Assembly (NCBI RefSeq): GCF_005239225.2
Contig: NC_133299.1
Coordinates: 13,937,154-14,001,153, forward strand
DNA length: 64,000 nt
Direction: 5' to 3'
From: Populus alba
Taxonomy: Eukaryota; Streptophyta; Magnoliopsida; Malpighiales; Salicaceae
Every line of letters starts with the position of its first letter. Positions within the stretch are counted from its first letter, which is position 1. A program made the position numbers and the translations under genes. Under the pieces are notes generated by a model that saw only the letters and a list, made by a program, of their open reading frames with translations, did not search any database and was not told the origin of the DNA. Shown here one piece after another: positions 1 through 12,146 of the stretch.

Positions 1-84
1 CAGGCTGGGTTTGAAAACTATGATTTAAAGGGCCATACATATATCCTGGTTCTTGTTTGAATTCAAAAGTCGAGCAATATTTTT

Positions 85-335
85 TTATAAAAAAAAAAAA
101 ACAACTTGAGAGTAAAAAAAGAAAAAAAAGGAAAGGTTTGCAGTTGAGTTCTTAAAGTTAGAGAATCTTGCATCATGTCCATCGTTCCTGTTAAAAAGCA
201 AGCCTAATTTATTATGTTTCACAGATCCAAGAACATGGCGAGGATGGAAATATTGAGGGATCACAGGAGATGAAAGCCCTTCACGTACCAATAATTTAAG
301 AGCAGATGATTCTTTAGTTTCAACAATTTGAACAC
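85..335 (-). other. Possible coding remnant, unidentified
   Basis: Read on the minus strand, about 45 codons from roughly 335 down to 200 have varied, protein-like composition (for example VREGLSSPVIPQYFHPRH), ending near an acceptor-like CTTTTTAACAG. No start codon, family or second exon can be assigned, and the frame then runs into a low-complexity poly-Phe stretch. It may be one exon of a decayed gene or chance. The rest of 1-880 is AT-rich and holds nothing else I can support. Confidence 0.15.
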
Positions 336-624
336 TTTATATTTGAAAATTTATAAATTAACACTTTGATTCTTGCTGTCCATGGATGGATGGATGCATG
401 GGTGAAGCGATCTTCATGGACTCTATGCAACGGTCACATACAAAATAGTATTATTAAGACTTGGAGTACTCGTGCCAATTTTTTTCTTATAAATGAGAAA
501 AAAAATTATGTTATCAAAACTATTAGAAGTACAGAAGAGTTGGGGAAAAAAGAGAGAGAAAAGATTGCTCTTGTTTTTCTATCGGTAAGAATTGGAGAGG
601 AAAGAAAAGATTAAAAGCCTTAAA

Positions 625-780
625 TTTGAATTTTTATTTTACTATATTAGTATCATAAAGTTTAGTAATATTAAAATTTGATATAACAGTTGTTTGAAAT
701 GTTATTCAATGATCAAATTTAAAAAATTAAGGTTATTATTTCTAATTTAAATTGTGTTGAGTTTTAAATTAAAATTGTTG
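625..780. repeat. Dispersed repeat, copy 1 of 3
   Basis: About 150 bp sharing a core TTAAAATTTGATATA and a tail GTTTTAAATT with copies at about 1990-2135 and 3770-3875, all in the same orientation. Copies 1 and 2 also share flanking text (AAGCCTTAAATTTGAATTTT-like). The family is not identified. Confidence 0.5.
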
Positions 781-879
781 GGTTGAGCCATGATCTTGGA
801 TAAAGAAAGGTTTAGGGAAGAAAAAAATGATAACTTTAAAGTTATTATAAGACTATATATTCAAAAGCAAACAATATAC

Positions 880-1990
880 TCAATAAAAAAAATTAGAATA
901 AATAAAAACAATAGAGATTAAGGGAAGATAAAGATAAAGCATTTTTATTTCATATAATCTTGTAAATGTAGTCATAACACAACATCATTTCAACAATGCT
1001 TCTATTTATAATCTAATGTGTATTAATACTTGTAAACTACTTTGGAGTTCAAATGAACTTGGAGATGATCAATGTTCAGGAAGATGAAGAGGTGGAAGAA
1101 GGCAAATAGACATCCAGATATAATATATGATTTCATAACACTTCTCCTTGGATATCTTTTGTACAACCATACATATTGAATACTACATTATTAAAAACCT
1201 TACCAAGAGAAAACCTAGTGGGAAAAAGGAACCTATTAGGGAAAAAAAAGTACAATGTGTATTAATTTTCTTTTATAAATGTATTACCATTGAGTCTTTA
1301 AGTTTTCACATTTTAATATTCCATCGTAATCTTTCAAACATTGTAGTTGGTAATACTTTAGTGAACAAATTTGTTAGATTATCTTTAGAGAGAATTTGTT
1401 GGACATTAATATCTTGGCACTTATCAAGGTCATATGTGGAAAATAATTTTGATGAAATGTGTTTTGTTATATCTCTTTTGGTGCACCCTCCCTATGCATG
1501 CAACATTGTCTTTTTACAATGTGAATGGAGTTCCTTTGCTAAAGGATAAATCACATGTTTCTTGAAAATATTGAGTCATTGATCTCAATTACACATATTC
1601 TTTACATGTTTCATGAATTGCAAGTATTTCATCATAACTAGATGGAGTGAAAACTAATGTTTGCTTTATAGATCTCTATGATATAGTAGTATTACCCACG
1701 TAAAGAAAAAACCTCTTTGAGATCAATCTTTAAATAGATCAAATAAATACCCTGCATTAGCATAACCAATTAATATATGATTAGCATTATTTGAATAAAA
1801 TAAGCTCATATTCATAGTTCCTTGTAAGTAACAAAAAAAACATGTTTAACTCCATTTCAATGTCTCTAGGTAACAAAAGAAATATATCTTGCTAGTAAAT
1901 TTATAAAGAGTGTTATATCAAGTCATGTATTAGTAACGAGTTACATTAGTACACTGATTGTATGATTTCATAACAAAAGTTGGATTTTGT
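880..1990 (-). mobile_element. Decayed Ty1/Copia retrotransposon relic (pol 3' end plus LTR-like tail)
   Basis: On the minus strand, about 1860-1690 reads as the Copia RNase H region: a run of the type GYANAGYLFDLFKD matches the GYADAGYLSDPHKARSQ-like block of Copia polyproteins, with one stop. About 1560-1270 continues into the polyprotein C terminus (KDNVACI, the NVQQI...DNLTNLF-type block). The frame is broken by stops, so it is non-functional. About 1240-880 looks like the following 3' LTR, with a TATAAATAGAAG promoter-like site. No matching 5' LTR was found in the window, so the relic is truncated. The Copia assignment rests on the pol motifs; the LTR limits are inference. Confidence 0.65.
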
Positions 1991-2135
1991 TTGCTATATT
2001 AATAAACCTAAAGTTTTGTAAAAATTAAAATTTGATATAGCGATTGCTTCAAAGGTTGCTCAATGGTTAAACTTAAAAGTTTTAGGTTATCATTTTAGAT
2101 TTAAGTCATGTCAGGTCTTAAATTGAAATTGAAGA
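1990..2135. repeat. Dispersed repeat, copy 2 of 3
   Basis: Begins with TATATTAATAAACCTAAAGT and keeps the TTAAAATTTGATATAGC core found in copies 1 and 3. Confidence 0.55.
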
Positions 2136-3073
2136 AAAGACTAGCAACCTTAAAGTTGAATTTTGTTTATTATATCATAACCCATTTTTGGATTATTTCC
2201 TAAAATTTATCCTATAAAAAAATAAATTAAAAAATAAATAACAATAACAAGAAGACTGGTGATTTGACAAAAGCAAGCTGATGAGGATTTCATATGTATA
2301 GAAAAATCAAGCTGTAATTTTGGATGAAATCAGGAGCTTAATCGTACCCATTGTACCCAAGACTAGAGAGATAATGCGGATTCAATGTCAACTTAAATGA
2401 TTATTGGATAAATCTGCATAAAACTTAAGATTAGAGACATAATTAGATTTTTAATAAGCCAATTTGATTTAATCATAGGCCAAATTAAAAGTTTAATTAT
2501 GTTTAGGAGTTAATTTGGGTCAAATTAAAGGATTTAATTAAGTGCAAGGACTTAATTATACTTTAAATGAGTCAAATTAATTTTATTAGGGACTTAATTG
2601 GTGAAAAATTAAGTTTGGAAGCTCAATTTGAATTTAATTGAGACTATTAGAATTTTAAAGGATCAAAGTGGGTTGGGCCAGTGACTATGCAACGATGGGT
2701 TGGACCCGTTCAACCAACCTAGATGGTTGGGCCGGGTCTAGTCCATAAAGGAGAGAGAAAGGTTGTTGGGTTGCTAGTGGGCCCAATACGACCGAGTCTG
2801 GCTAGACTGTTTTAGCCCAGCCCATATACTTGGGATGTATTTAGCCCAATATATTTAATAAAAAAATAATATAATATTATTAAAAAAATAAGAAAAGGAA
2901 AGGAAAATTTTTAAAATTTTCCAAAAAGTATTTTAAAAATATTTTTAGACCCCTCGCATGTTTTTTCAACAATTTTACATAATATCATGTTATAAACTTA
3001 CATTGTAAGATACAAATCTGGTATTAAAAATACATGGTTTTCTCCAAAAAAAAAATCAAATTAATTTCCTCTT

Positions 3074-3117
<44 letters not shown>

Positions 3118-3769
3118 TTTTGTCTTTGTACATATGGTCAAATCCTAAAAGGTTTTTCATGCATATTAAAAAAAAAAGATCAAATCATTTTATTCAATTT
3201 TTTTTAAAAAAATATAAAATGGATATCATAACTAGTTTATGATTATCCATTAGGTTCAGACAAAATATCAAAAATCTTTCAATAATTATTTTGTTTAATT
3301 AATATTTGGAGTGTTGATATTTAGTTGTAGACTTTAATATTTAAGGGTATAAAATTATATTATAAAGTATATCCTTGAGTATTGAAGATACAAAGTGAAA
3401 AGTAAATGTGATGCTAAAATTTAAACTATAGAACCGTTAGGGTTTAACCCGATAAGGTAGAGACTTTTTCACAAAGAAAAATCTACCTTAAACCTTAGAA
3501 AAAGATCAGCGGATAGAAACATAACCTAAAAAAACAATCAAACAACAATTCAATCTACCTTAGGTAGGGTGCTCTATGGTAATACGTATTTTCCTTACAT
3601 AACCAGTCTCTTACTCGTACTCTCACAAACTATATATTTTCTAATAACTATAATAATATATGGCGACTCTTGAACTTTATAATCATAACTTTATAATTAA
3701 ACTCAAAATTCATTTCCTTTCAACACATCTGAAGAGGCAGACATGTCATTCGATGTCACACACATTGCA
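2136..3769. other. Intergenic, repeat-like, no gene seen
   Basis: Mostly AT-rich. About 2380-2640 has repeated short blocks related to TTAATTGGGTCAAATTAA, and 2650-2840 is a more GC-rich stretch rich in GGGTTGG and GCCCAGCCCA, typical of degenerate plant retroelement DNA. No sustained reading frame or RNA gene is visible. Confidence 0.4.
3078..3115. repeat. (AT)n microsatellite
   Basis: Uninterrupted AT dinucleotide run of about 38 bp. Confidence 0.95.
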
Positions 3770-3875
3770 ACATACTATATTAATAAACCTAAAGTTATGT
3801 AAAATTAAAATTTGATATAGCAATTGATTCAAAAGGTATTTTTAGGTTTAAGTTATGTAGGTTTTAAATTGAGAA
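3770..3875. repeat. Dispersed repeat, copy 3 of 3
   Basis: Shares ATATTAATAAACCTAAAGTT and TTAAAATTTGATATAGC with copy 2, but has lost about 35 bp in the middle. It runs directly into an AT microsatellite. Confidence 0.55.

Positions 3876-3878
<3 letters not shown>

Positions 3879-3922
<44 letters not shown>
3879..3922. repeat. (AT)n microsatellite
   Basis: Uninterrupted AT dinucleotide run of about 44 bp. Confidence 0.95.
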
Positions 3923-3924
<2 letters not shown>

Positions 3925-4493
3925 AAACTACATTATTTTGATAAATAAAAAAAATAAATGGATTAAGGGTTGATTTTTTACCAAATCAGCTATGTTTTTT
4001 TTTTTTTTTTAAATTTGGGCTAGTCCAAATCTCAGGCTAGTCAAAACCCAGATTGACTTATCAGATGGGTTCGATTTGACTCCAAAAAAAAATAAACGTT
4101 TTAACATGAAAGAGTTCAAGGAGGACAAAATTATATATTTCCGTGCACAAAGGATAGAGTTATAATCAAATTCAGGACTAAATAATAATTTACTCAAAAC
4201 TAGCATGCCACTCCTCATCATGAGACCACGTCATGTAAATTAACAAACCACCGGTTTTACGGTCCATTTATACCTTCTCTTCCAAGATGCAATGTCCCAA
4301 TGTCATAGCATGATTTATTCATATATTTTATTATTTGTCTTCAAAATAATTTATATTATGCTGGATACGTACAATGTATCCAACTCTAAGCACTAATAAA
4401 TAAGTAAAAGATTCAATATTTTTCTTTCGCTGCATGGTTCCCTAAGTACATCGCTACCAATAATTCTGTGCCTCCTCTATATATATATATTTG

Positions 4494-4498
<5 letters not shown>

Positions 4499-4532
<34 letters not shown>
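4499..4532. repeat. (AT)n microsatellite
   Basis: AT dinucleotide run of about 34 bp, preceded by a shorter one at about 4480. Confidence 0.95.
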
Positions 4533-4534
<2 letters not shown>

Positions 4535-5164
4535 ATTTTAACAACACTACTTTTACAAGCTTTTTGCAGGTTCTTTAGACTGGATTCTTCGTGTTTATCT
4601 CTACAGGTTTGCCTCATAAATGCCTCCTTTTTACTGAAAATGAAATATTCCATTAATTCGTCTTGAAAATCTTGAGCATCAGATTCAAAAGAAGCCGCAT
4701 TCCATAGACAAGACTCCTTGAACGTGGAATTCCAATATTGCTAATTGTTCCACGAAGAAGAAATGAACAATAATCTAAAAATATAGAAAATTCAGTAGTA
4801 ATATTTACGCAGTGGACTTCTGACTTAGTTTATTAATTAGAATTTGGTTTTATTATATGAACAGCTAGCTAGACCTTGAATACGTCTGACTGATCATATT
4901 CATACGACCACCATGGATGCATGTGTTCTTAAGAATATCAAGTGGGAAGACGCCGGTGATCTTAGGGATCAAATACTTTAGGGAGGGATAAGAGAGAATC
5001 GCTCCAGAATTAGAAACAAATCTCCATGCTGGATCAGAAAGAACATTAAAAACAAAACTACAAGAACATAAAACACCTAGTGGGCTAAAGTTAATTCGAA
5101 AGAAACACAAGGAAGGTGATCATGATGATCATTAACCCTGATAAATTTAGGGTATTTAAAATTA

Positions 5165-5305
5165 TAACAACGATTGCTTTTTAAAGTACATATATTTTAC
5201 TTATAAATGCATTAAATAATGATTTAAAAACATTAAAAAAAATTTAAAACGAAAAAAAAATCAAATCTTTTTAAAAATACTTTTAAAACATAAAAATAAA
5301 TAGGC
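5165..5305. repeat. MITE-like dispersed element, copy
   Basis: Degenerate copy of the ~200 bp family best seen at 42955-43135: starts GATTGCTTTTTAAAGTA and ends TTTTAAAACATAAAAATAAA, with an AT-rich middle containing TTAAATAATGATTTAAAAA. Confidence 0.45.
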
Positions 5306-6283
5306 ATAACTGGATTTGATTGGATCAAAAAATGACTAAAAATTAGGTTTTTCTAGTCAATATATTTTCAAATTTGAATAAGAAAGATCAGCTGGGGACA
5401 AAATCTGAATCTCAAATCTCTCAAATCAAGCAACTAGGCTTAATAATGAAAATTAATGATGAACGAGGAAAAACCATAAATGCCACAAAGCTAATCCCAT
5501 GACCTAAATATTCATGGGTCCCAGGCCACTAGCATGTATATATAAGGTACCTGAGGATCATGTGCTAAAGGGGGTCCAACTTGTTCTTGTTTACCAGCAG
5601 AAAAAGGGTCCAAGTTTTGGTTCTTTCGAGTGTTTGAAAACAAAATACAAGATAAAAGAATCACGTTAAAGCAACATCAAAAGGTGATAAAGAAATCGTA
5701 AAACAAAACCCACAATTTCCATGGCGGGGCATGGAATAGCAAACGGGCCTAGTTGCTAAATATCAGACAGAAATTATCGCTTAGTGTCTTTTTTTTTATT
5801 TCTATTTCTTAAATTATTTTTTATATAAAAAACCTGAAATAATTAAGATAAGAAAATCAAATTTTTAATAAAGAATTAATTAGACCGCAACCCCAACCAG
5901 CGTGTAAATCTGTATTTATACCTGGTCACAGTTCAAAATGCTTATCTTATCCTTGGGCTTTACGCCTCTCCAGCAAGTTGATCGTCAATTTGAAGCCACT
6001 TTTCCAATTTGTACTTGATTTTCTACAAGATTCACAATCCTGCCATTGTCCCTGGCTGGTATAAAAATTCAAAGTGAGGAAATAAAATGACTCTAAAGCC
6101 CCTGCACATAAATTCATTCTTTGCTATTCTTTATTCTGATTAAAAAAAGTTGGTGGTGGACTTCCGTGCTTTCCTGAGGACATGTTAGTAATTTACTTTT
6201 CTTATAAAATAGGGCTACTTTAGTAATTTAAGCACACCAACTAGGCACTATTTTATTACCCTTCAACATCAGCGTTTTTTTTT

Positions 6284-6290
6284 TATAAAA
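6284..6290 (+). promoter_or_regulatory. Candidate TATA box of the PYL gene
   Basis: TATAAAA about 270 bp before the ATG, followed by a CT-rich leader (about 6300-6440) that looks like a 5' UTR. This is the best candidate by eye; a second weak TATA-like site lies near 6450. Confidence 0.4.
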
Positions 6291-6557
6291 CTCGCTAGTG
6301 CCTTCTTCTCCGTAAGAAAATCCAAGACGCCCACCACCGCTTCCACCGCTCTCCCTCTCCACTTGCAGAGCATCACCAAGTCATCAGTACCCTTCCATGC
6401 CTCTCAGATTAGGAAAGTGACTAGCCCCATCTCCCTTCCTCTCTCTAATATTTATACTCGCACGAAGCCTCCAAAAGTCATCAAAACCTCAAAGAAACTA
6501 AGAACCTGAACACCCCATCTCTCATAAATCTTCACTGCAAACAAGAAAGCCAAAAAA

Positions 6558-7220
6558 ATGCCTGCTAATCCTCCGAGGTCATCCCTTTTAATCCATAGAA
6601 TCAACAACACCACAAGTAACACAACCCTAAACACCACCAACACAACCACCGCAACTTCATGCCAAAAACGGTGGTCTCCTCTACCACGCGACGCCACCCC
6701 AGTTCCAGAGACCGTCTCACGCTACCACACCCACGCTGTAGGCCCCAACCAGTGCTGCTCTGCGGTGGTGCAACAGATCGCTGCCCCAATCTCCACCGTA
6801 TGGTCTGTCGTTCGCCGGTTCGACAACCCACAAGCTTATAAACATTTCGTCAAGAGCTGCCACGTCATCCTCGGAGACGGTGACGTGGGCACTCTCCGTG
6901 AAATCCACGTTATCTCGGGCCTCCCAGCTGCTAACAGCACCGAACGCCTCGAGATCCTCGACGATGAGCGGCATGTCATTAGTTTTAGTGTTGTTGGTGG
7001 GGACCATAGGCTTGCGAATTACAAGTCGGTTACAACTCTCCATTCGTCCCCCTCAGGGAACGGCACCGTCGTCATGGAGTCTTACGCGGTCGATATCCCT
7101 CCGGGAAATACTAAAGAGGACACATGTGTGTTCGTGGATACCATAGTTCGGTGCAACCTGCAGTCACTGGCGCAGATCGCCGAGAACTCGAATAGACGCA
7201 ATAATAAATCATCATCGTGA
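6558..7220 (+). CDS. PYL4: PYR/PYL/RCAR abscisic acid receptor, PYL4-6 subfamily
   Basis: Soluble START/Bet v 1-fold receptor that binds abscisic acid and then inhibits clade A PP2C phosphatases, releasing SnRK2 kinases. The single exon encodes 220 residues, the usual size for this subfamily. The fold spans about residues 55-210. The gate loop SGLPA is at 120-124, the latch HRL at 150-152, the conserved ABA-contacting lysine is K95 in AYKHF, and the acidic pocket residue is E129 in STERL. NYKSVTT (154-160) and the C-terminal helix (about 187-210) are also typical. Residues 16-34 form an Asn/Thr-rich spacer (NNTTSNTTLNTTNTTT). The lack of introns and the N-terminal extension fit PYL4/5/6. The choice of PYL4 over PYL6 leans on neighbouring TBL and MATE genes and is inference. 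All key residues are intact, so it is probably functional. Confidence 0.95.
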   Translation: MPANPPRSSLLIHRINNTTSNTTLNTTNTTTATSCQKRWSPLPRDATPVPETVSRYHTHAVGPNQCCSAVVQQIAAPISTVWSVVRRFDNPQAYKHFVKSCHVILGDGDVGTLREIHVISGLPAANSTERLEILDDERHVISFSVVGGDHRLANYKSVTTLHSSPSGNGTVVMESYAVDIPPGNTKEDTCVFVDTIVRCNLQSLAQIAENSNRRNNKSSS

Positions 7221-8615
7221 GTGAGTGATAATAAAAACATTTATTGTTATAATTTATAGATACATTTATGGTTTGATTTTTTTCTTTTTTCAAATGGAAA
7301 TGTATGATTTGGTGAAACACCTTCTTTTTTGTGAGAATCCTTGCGGGTTTGCCAATGATAATTTCAACACCCCCAGTTTCTTCATTATTCTTGTTATTTT
7401 TTTATTTTAGTTTTAATTTTTGCGTAGCCCCATTTTGTGAGTGAAATACTATCGTTTTTAGCGCGCATTTCGTGAAATATTATAACAACAAGGCTGTGTG
7501 ATAATTACAATTAATCGTAGCTTTCGTGAATTAATATATGTTTTTTCTTGAGTCCTGAGGATGATGGATGATGATCTCCATTCCAGTAAGTGCCAGCCTT
7601 CTAGCATTGAAAAAACATAAAATATTTAAAGAAGACAATGGTTTTCGAGGTTTTTATTCTGTATGGATTATGACATAAAGAGTAGCAGCAAATAAAATAG
7701 GTTTTAGAATAAAGAAACTGCTCTGGGTGTGTAAAGAAATCTTTAATTTCCATGTGAATGGCATATTTGGCTGGGGACTTGAACAATCGCCGACGGCCGT
7801 GGAAGGTGCGGCAACTTGCTTTATATTCTATTGATCAAGATGCTAAACCTCGTATCGTCAGCAGCAAAATCAAGTTGCTAGACGCATGATTCTGTACTAA
7901 AAAGTAAGCATACAGATGCATTCACATGGTACATGGTTGATGGTACATAGCCTACATGCTTATCTGGAAAAAAAAAAAAAAAAAAAAAACTTAAGCGTGG
8001 TAAAAAAAAAAAAGGGGGGTGGTTTTAAGTTAAAGTGAGAGACACTACTTAGTTACGAGCTAATTATTCGAAATTAACTTGATTGAACAGTTTTTTATTA
8101 ATATTTTCAGTTAACAAATTAATGAAAAAAAAACATAGTTTTTAGACCCGATCTAGGTCCAAGACATGGATTCTAGGTTTTTGATTAGGTTGTCGGGTTA
8201 CTCGAGTTATTTTTTTTTTAAAAATAAAAATGATATCATTTTAATAAAAAAAAAATCTAACGGTTATAATCGGATCAACCCGCCGGATCACATTGAGTTT
8301 TTTCTTTCCCTGTTTTTTTTCAAACCAACCCGATTCTAGTCCCGAGTCAGCCAAGTCTTGGGTTGATCCATCGGGCTGTGCCGGATTTCAAAACTAAAAA
8401 AAAAATATGGTTTCTTTTAACTCCAGAACCGGAAAAAGAAAAAAAAAGAGAGAGAAAGAATGAATTAACTAAATCAAATTGAAAAAAAATTATTATAAAC
8501 TATAGATTCATTATAAACTAAAACTAAACTAAAAGCTTGTTAAATCAAAGCATGTAAAAATAGCATAATTAAGAAACCCATGATTGAACTGGTTTACTCC
8601 GTTCAATTCAATTCA

Positions 8616-8620
<5 letters not shown>

Positions 8621-8645
<25 letters not shown>
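8621..8645. repeat. (TA)n microsatellite
   Basis: TA dinucleotide run of about 25 bp. Confidence 0.9.
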
Positions 8646-8651
<6 letters not shown>

Positions 8652-9104
8652 CCAGTTTGTTTGGTCCATACCAAACCCATTTGAACTTCGAACCAATGCT
8701 CACCCTTAATAATATGTTTAAGGGGTGCAATTAGAAAGGGGATTAGAGCAATGCTCACCCAAGAAAGAGACAGACGACATGGGGGAAGTTAAGAGGCTGA
8801 AGAGAGAGTATGCAGACACCAACGCAAGGAAAAGGATCTTGATGGGTTTTGGATCCATTATTATTGTCCACAATATAAATCTCCATTTCCACCTCAGACT
8901 TTTTCCACAGGGAAGAAGAAGAAGCATAGAATACCAATAACGTGAAGAACTGCTGCCCTGTCAAGCTGCAACTTGATTTTTGAAAACTCGACAGTTTGTT
9001 TAAAGATTCAAACAACTTGCAATATTGTTTGATTTTCTTTCCCTCTCTCTATTTTTTCTTTCTTTTCAAAAAAAAAAAACCAACAGATAAAAGCAACTTA
9101 TAAT

Positions 9105-9297
9105 ATCGTTATGATTGCTTTTCAAATAACTTTTCATATCAAAATATATGTTAATTATATATTTTTATTTTAAAAAAATTATTTTTAATATCAGCAAATC
9201 AAAATGATTTAAAAAATTAAAAACATATAATTTAAAATTAATAAAAAAATTAAATTTTTTTAAAAGATAGTTTTAAAAAACAAAAAACAAACAAATC
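9105..9297. repeat. MITE-like dispersed element, copy
   Basis: Starts CGTTATGATTGCTTTTCAAA, has the shared core TTTTTAATATCAGCAAATCA with AAAATGATTTAAAAAATTAA, and ends TTTTAAAAAACAAAAAACAA. Same layout as 42955-43135. Confidence 0.55.
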
Positions 9298-9565
9298 TTA
9301 ATGGGAGATAGGGCTTCTTGCAGCAAGTTGGCAAGTTGGCAAGTTGGAGGGCGGGTCTGGTCTGCTTTTAATGTTCTCGTGTAATATTATTTGTCTACTT
9401 TTGAATGGCTTTACGCCTACCATTCTCTCTCCGCCTTGCTCCTCTCTGATTGGATGATCCGTTGAGACAACTTGGCCTGTTAAAGTCTGTCCACTCATTC
9501 ACTTGACTTTTCCGCAAGTGCTTTACCACGAAATAACCCTCGCATCAAGTTGTAGCAATCAACAG

Positions 9566-10410
9566 TGAGTTTCCTTTGCCTTTGTTGAATCTCCGGTCAG
9601 CATCAAAAAAAGCTGTAAAGAGATTTAAATGAACTCACGTATTTTGTTCACCTGCATTCCCTCGTGGATAGGATGGTTTTTCTTGCAATTCTTTTAACGT
9701 TTTTTTTTATATTACGACTTTTAAAATTTAAATCGTGAAGTTCACGCATGCATTTAAATTAAGAATTATAAATATTAATAAAATTTGAGAATTAAAATAA
9801 AAAATATCAAGTTCTTTGTAATTTTTTTTCCTCATGTTTTTAAAAAAGTGATTTTCAAAAGATTTATTTTATAACAACACAACTATATTTTTAAATATAA
9901 CTAACTAAATATTATATATATATATATGATATGTATAAGCTTTAATTATAATTTTTATCAAACACGTGTTTAAATTCAAATAAAAATACCTATCCATATT
10001 TTTTAAAATTTTATTTTTTTAAATTATAACCATAAAAATTATTTAAAAAATATACATATTGACATATAAAATTATATTCGACATATAAAATTTTATGGTT
10101 GGAAATGGGGTTACGAAGGTTTTTAAGATGATTTTTTAGATTTTTCAGTTGAAACAATTAGAAGTTTGGGTTTTAGATCCAAATAACTCCACTTCAATTT
10201 TTCAGCCAATAAAAATCGCTAAAAAATATTGCAAAAAATGACAAGTTGTCTCGCAAGATGAAAAACATGTTATCCATGACATAAAAAAAAAGGATGACCG
10301 ATGTGATTTTGAAAAAGAAAAGTGTACTGCTTAGCCTTGCATGCCCATAGCATGATTGGTTTTTTTTTTTTTTTTTTTGTAATTCTAGGTATACAAGCCT
10401 GGCCTTCCAA
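9566..10410. repeat. Local segmental duplication, copy A
   Basis: Closely matches 11164-12146 in the same orientation. Shared landmarks in order: TGAGTTTCCTTT, GGTCAGCATCAAAAAAAGCT, CATTCCCTCGTGGATAGGAT, AAATCGTGAAGTTCA, CAATAAAAATCGCTAAAAA, ATGACAAGTTGTC, AAAAACATGTTATCCATGAC, CATGCCCATAGC, a long poly-T and ATTCTAGNTNTACAAGCCTG. No gene is visible in either copy. Copy A lacks a segment near 11420-11480 of copy B and differs in its middle (about 9860-10080). Confidence 0.85.
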
Positions 10411-10507
10411 GGCTTGGAGCTCCGGGATTTTTTATTTTTTAAAAAAGCTAGGCACAAGCCGCTTAGAGGCTGTTTAGCACTGCGATCCAACTAATTTTTT
10501 GTTAAAT

Positions 10508-10665
10508 TTCAAAAAAAAATTTATTTTGCTAAAATTGAATGTGGTTTGTATTTTCTGAATCATTTTGATGTGCTAATATCAAAAATGATTTTTAAAAAAT
10601 AAAAAAACATTATTGGCATGCTTTTCGGCACGAAAAGCTATTTGAAAAGCAACCACTACCACACT
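10508..10665. repeat. MITE-like dispersed element, copy (opposite orientation)
   Basis: Contains ATCATTTTGATGTGCTAATA and TCAAAAATGATTTTTAAAAA, and ends CTATTTGAAAAGCAACCACT. This is the reverse orientation of the family member at 9105-9297. Confidence 0.55.
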
Positions 10666-11163
10666 TCTAATACTGTTGCCCTTTGTATTTGTTTTAATTA
10701 TTTATATTTTATAATACTATTTTTTAAAAAAAAAAAACTATTATAATAATATTTTAAAAACCATTTTATTATTACATCATTTTCAAACGATTAGAGCGGT
10801 AATATTTTCAACTACTTTGTAAAAAATTTTTGTATAAATATAATATGAGAATTTTAAAAAAAAAATCTCTTGAATATTCAATAAGAATGAAATATATTTT
10901 TTTATGTAAATTCTAATGTAATTTGCTTTAAAATTACCACCATATGATTTTCTTTATATATTTCTTGATTGATATTTATTGGAAAAACTAACTCTGCTAT
11001 TTTATGGTTTGAATCATATTGCAATTGCCTTAAATTTTTAAAAATTATACTTTGCAACTTTAATCAACATAAATTTTCAAAAAATAAAAATGCAAAAACT
11101 AAAATGCTCCCGTATATGGTATGCTTTTGCAATTTAATTTTGGGGTGTATTGAGAACAAAATG

Positions 11164-12146
11164 GTGAGTTTCCTTTCTTTCTTGAATCTGCGGTCAGCAT
11201 CAAAAAAAGCTGTCAAGAGATTTGAATGAACTCACGTATTTTTTTTCATAATACTTATTTCATCTGCATTCCCTCGTGGATAGGATGGTTTTTCTTGCAA
11301 TTCTTTTAACGTCTTTTTTTATATTACAACTTTTAAAATTTAAATCGTGAAGTTCATGCATGCATTTAATATTGAGAATTATAAATATTAATAAAATTTA
11401 AGAATTAAAATAAAAAACATCATACACAATGATTTTTTACTACAGTGTTTTGCCCAACATTAATTTAATGCTTCTTGTAATTTTGTTTCTCGTGTTCTTT
11501 AAAAAGTGATTTTCAAAAGATTAATAGTTCTTTAGGTTTATTTTTATATTGTTAATATAGTTTTAGATGAAAAATATTTAAAATTGCTTAATAAAATACA
11601 TATTTATTCTATTGAAACCAAAAACTAAATCAATATTGTTGTTCATTATACATTATTCATTGTGCATATACTTATAAAATTCTGTTTTTTTTTTTTTTCT
11701 ACTTTAATCCCTGTAGTTTATATTATTTCCGATTTGGTCATAAAACTATTTTTTTTAATCATATTTCAGTCCCTTAAAATTAAGAGAGAGGGAATTCGTG
11801 AATTTTTAGATTGATTAAAGAGAATTTTATGATTGGAAATGGCGTTATGAAGGTTTTAGCATGATTTTTTGGGTTTTTTCTGTTGCAACAATTAGAAGTT
11901 TGTGTTTGAGATCCAAATAACTTCACTCTAATTTTTCAACCAATAAAAATCGCTAAAAATTATTGCAAAAAATGACAAGTTGTCTACGAAGATGAAAAAC
12001 ATGTTATCCATGACATAAAAAAAAGGGTGACCGATGTGATCTTGAAAAAGAAAAGCGTACGGCTTAGACTTGCATGCCCATAGCTTGATTGGTTTTTTTT
12101 TTTTTTTTTTTTTTTTAATTCTAGATGTACAAGCCTGCCCTTCCAA
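11164..12146. repeat. Local segmental duplication, copy B
   Basis: Second copy of 9566-10410; the start-to-start offset is about 1.6 kb. Same ordered landmarks, with small substitutions and indels throughout, so the duplication is not very recent. The poly-T tract near 12090 is longer than in copy A. Confidence 0.85.

Larger units (their letters stand above)
3923..6240. other. Intergenic upstream of the PYL gene
   Basis: No convincing gene. It holds an AT microsatellite near 4500, one copy of the dispersed MITE-like family (5165-5305), and short open frames without recognisable motifs at 4009-4221 and 4865-5110. The last few hundred bases may include distal promoter of the ABA-receptor gene. 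Confidence 0.4.
7221..9565. other. Intergenic downstream of PYL; no gene seen
   Basis: The first ~200 bases are the likely PYL 3' UTR. About 8120-8400 is a repeat-like stretch with CCCGAT, CGGATCAACCCG and CCCGAGTC blocks, seen in weaker form elsewhere in the window. 8621-8645 is an AT run, 9105-9297 a MITE-like copy, and about 9320-9350 three direct repeats of GCAAGTTG. No sustained coding frame. Confidence 0.4.

Noticed and set aside
1148..1549. 133-codon plus-strand open frame
   Set aside because: The opposite strand reads as decayed Copia pol, so this frame is an antisense shadow of a transposon relic.
6452..7043. Minus-strand open frames overlapping the PYL gene
   Set aside because: They are antisense to a well-supported CDS and show hydrophobic low-complexity translations typical of shadow frames.
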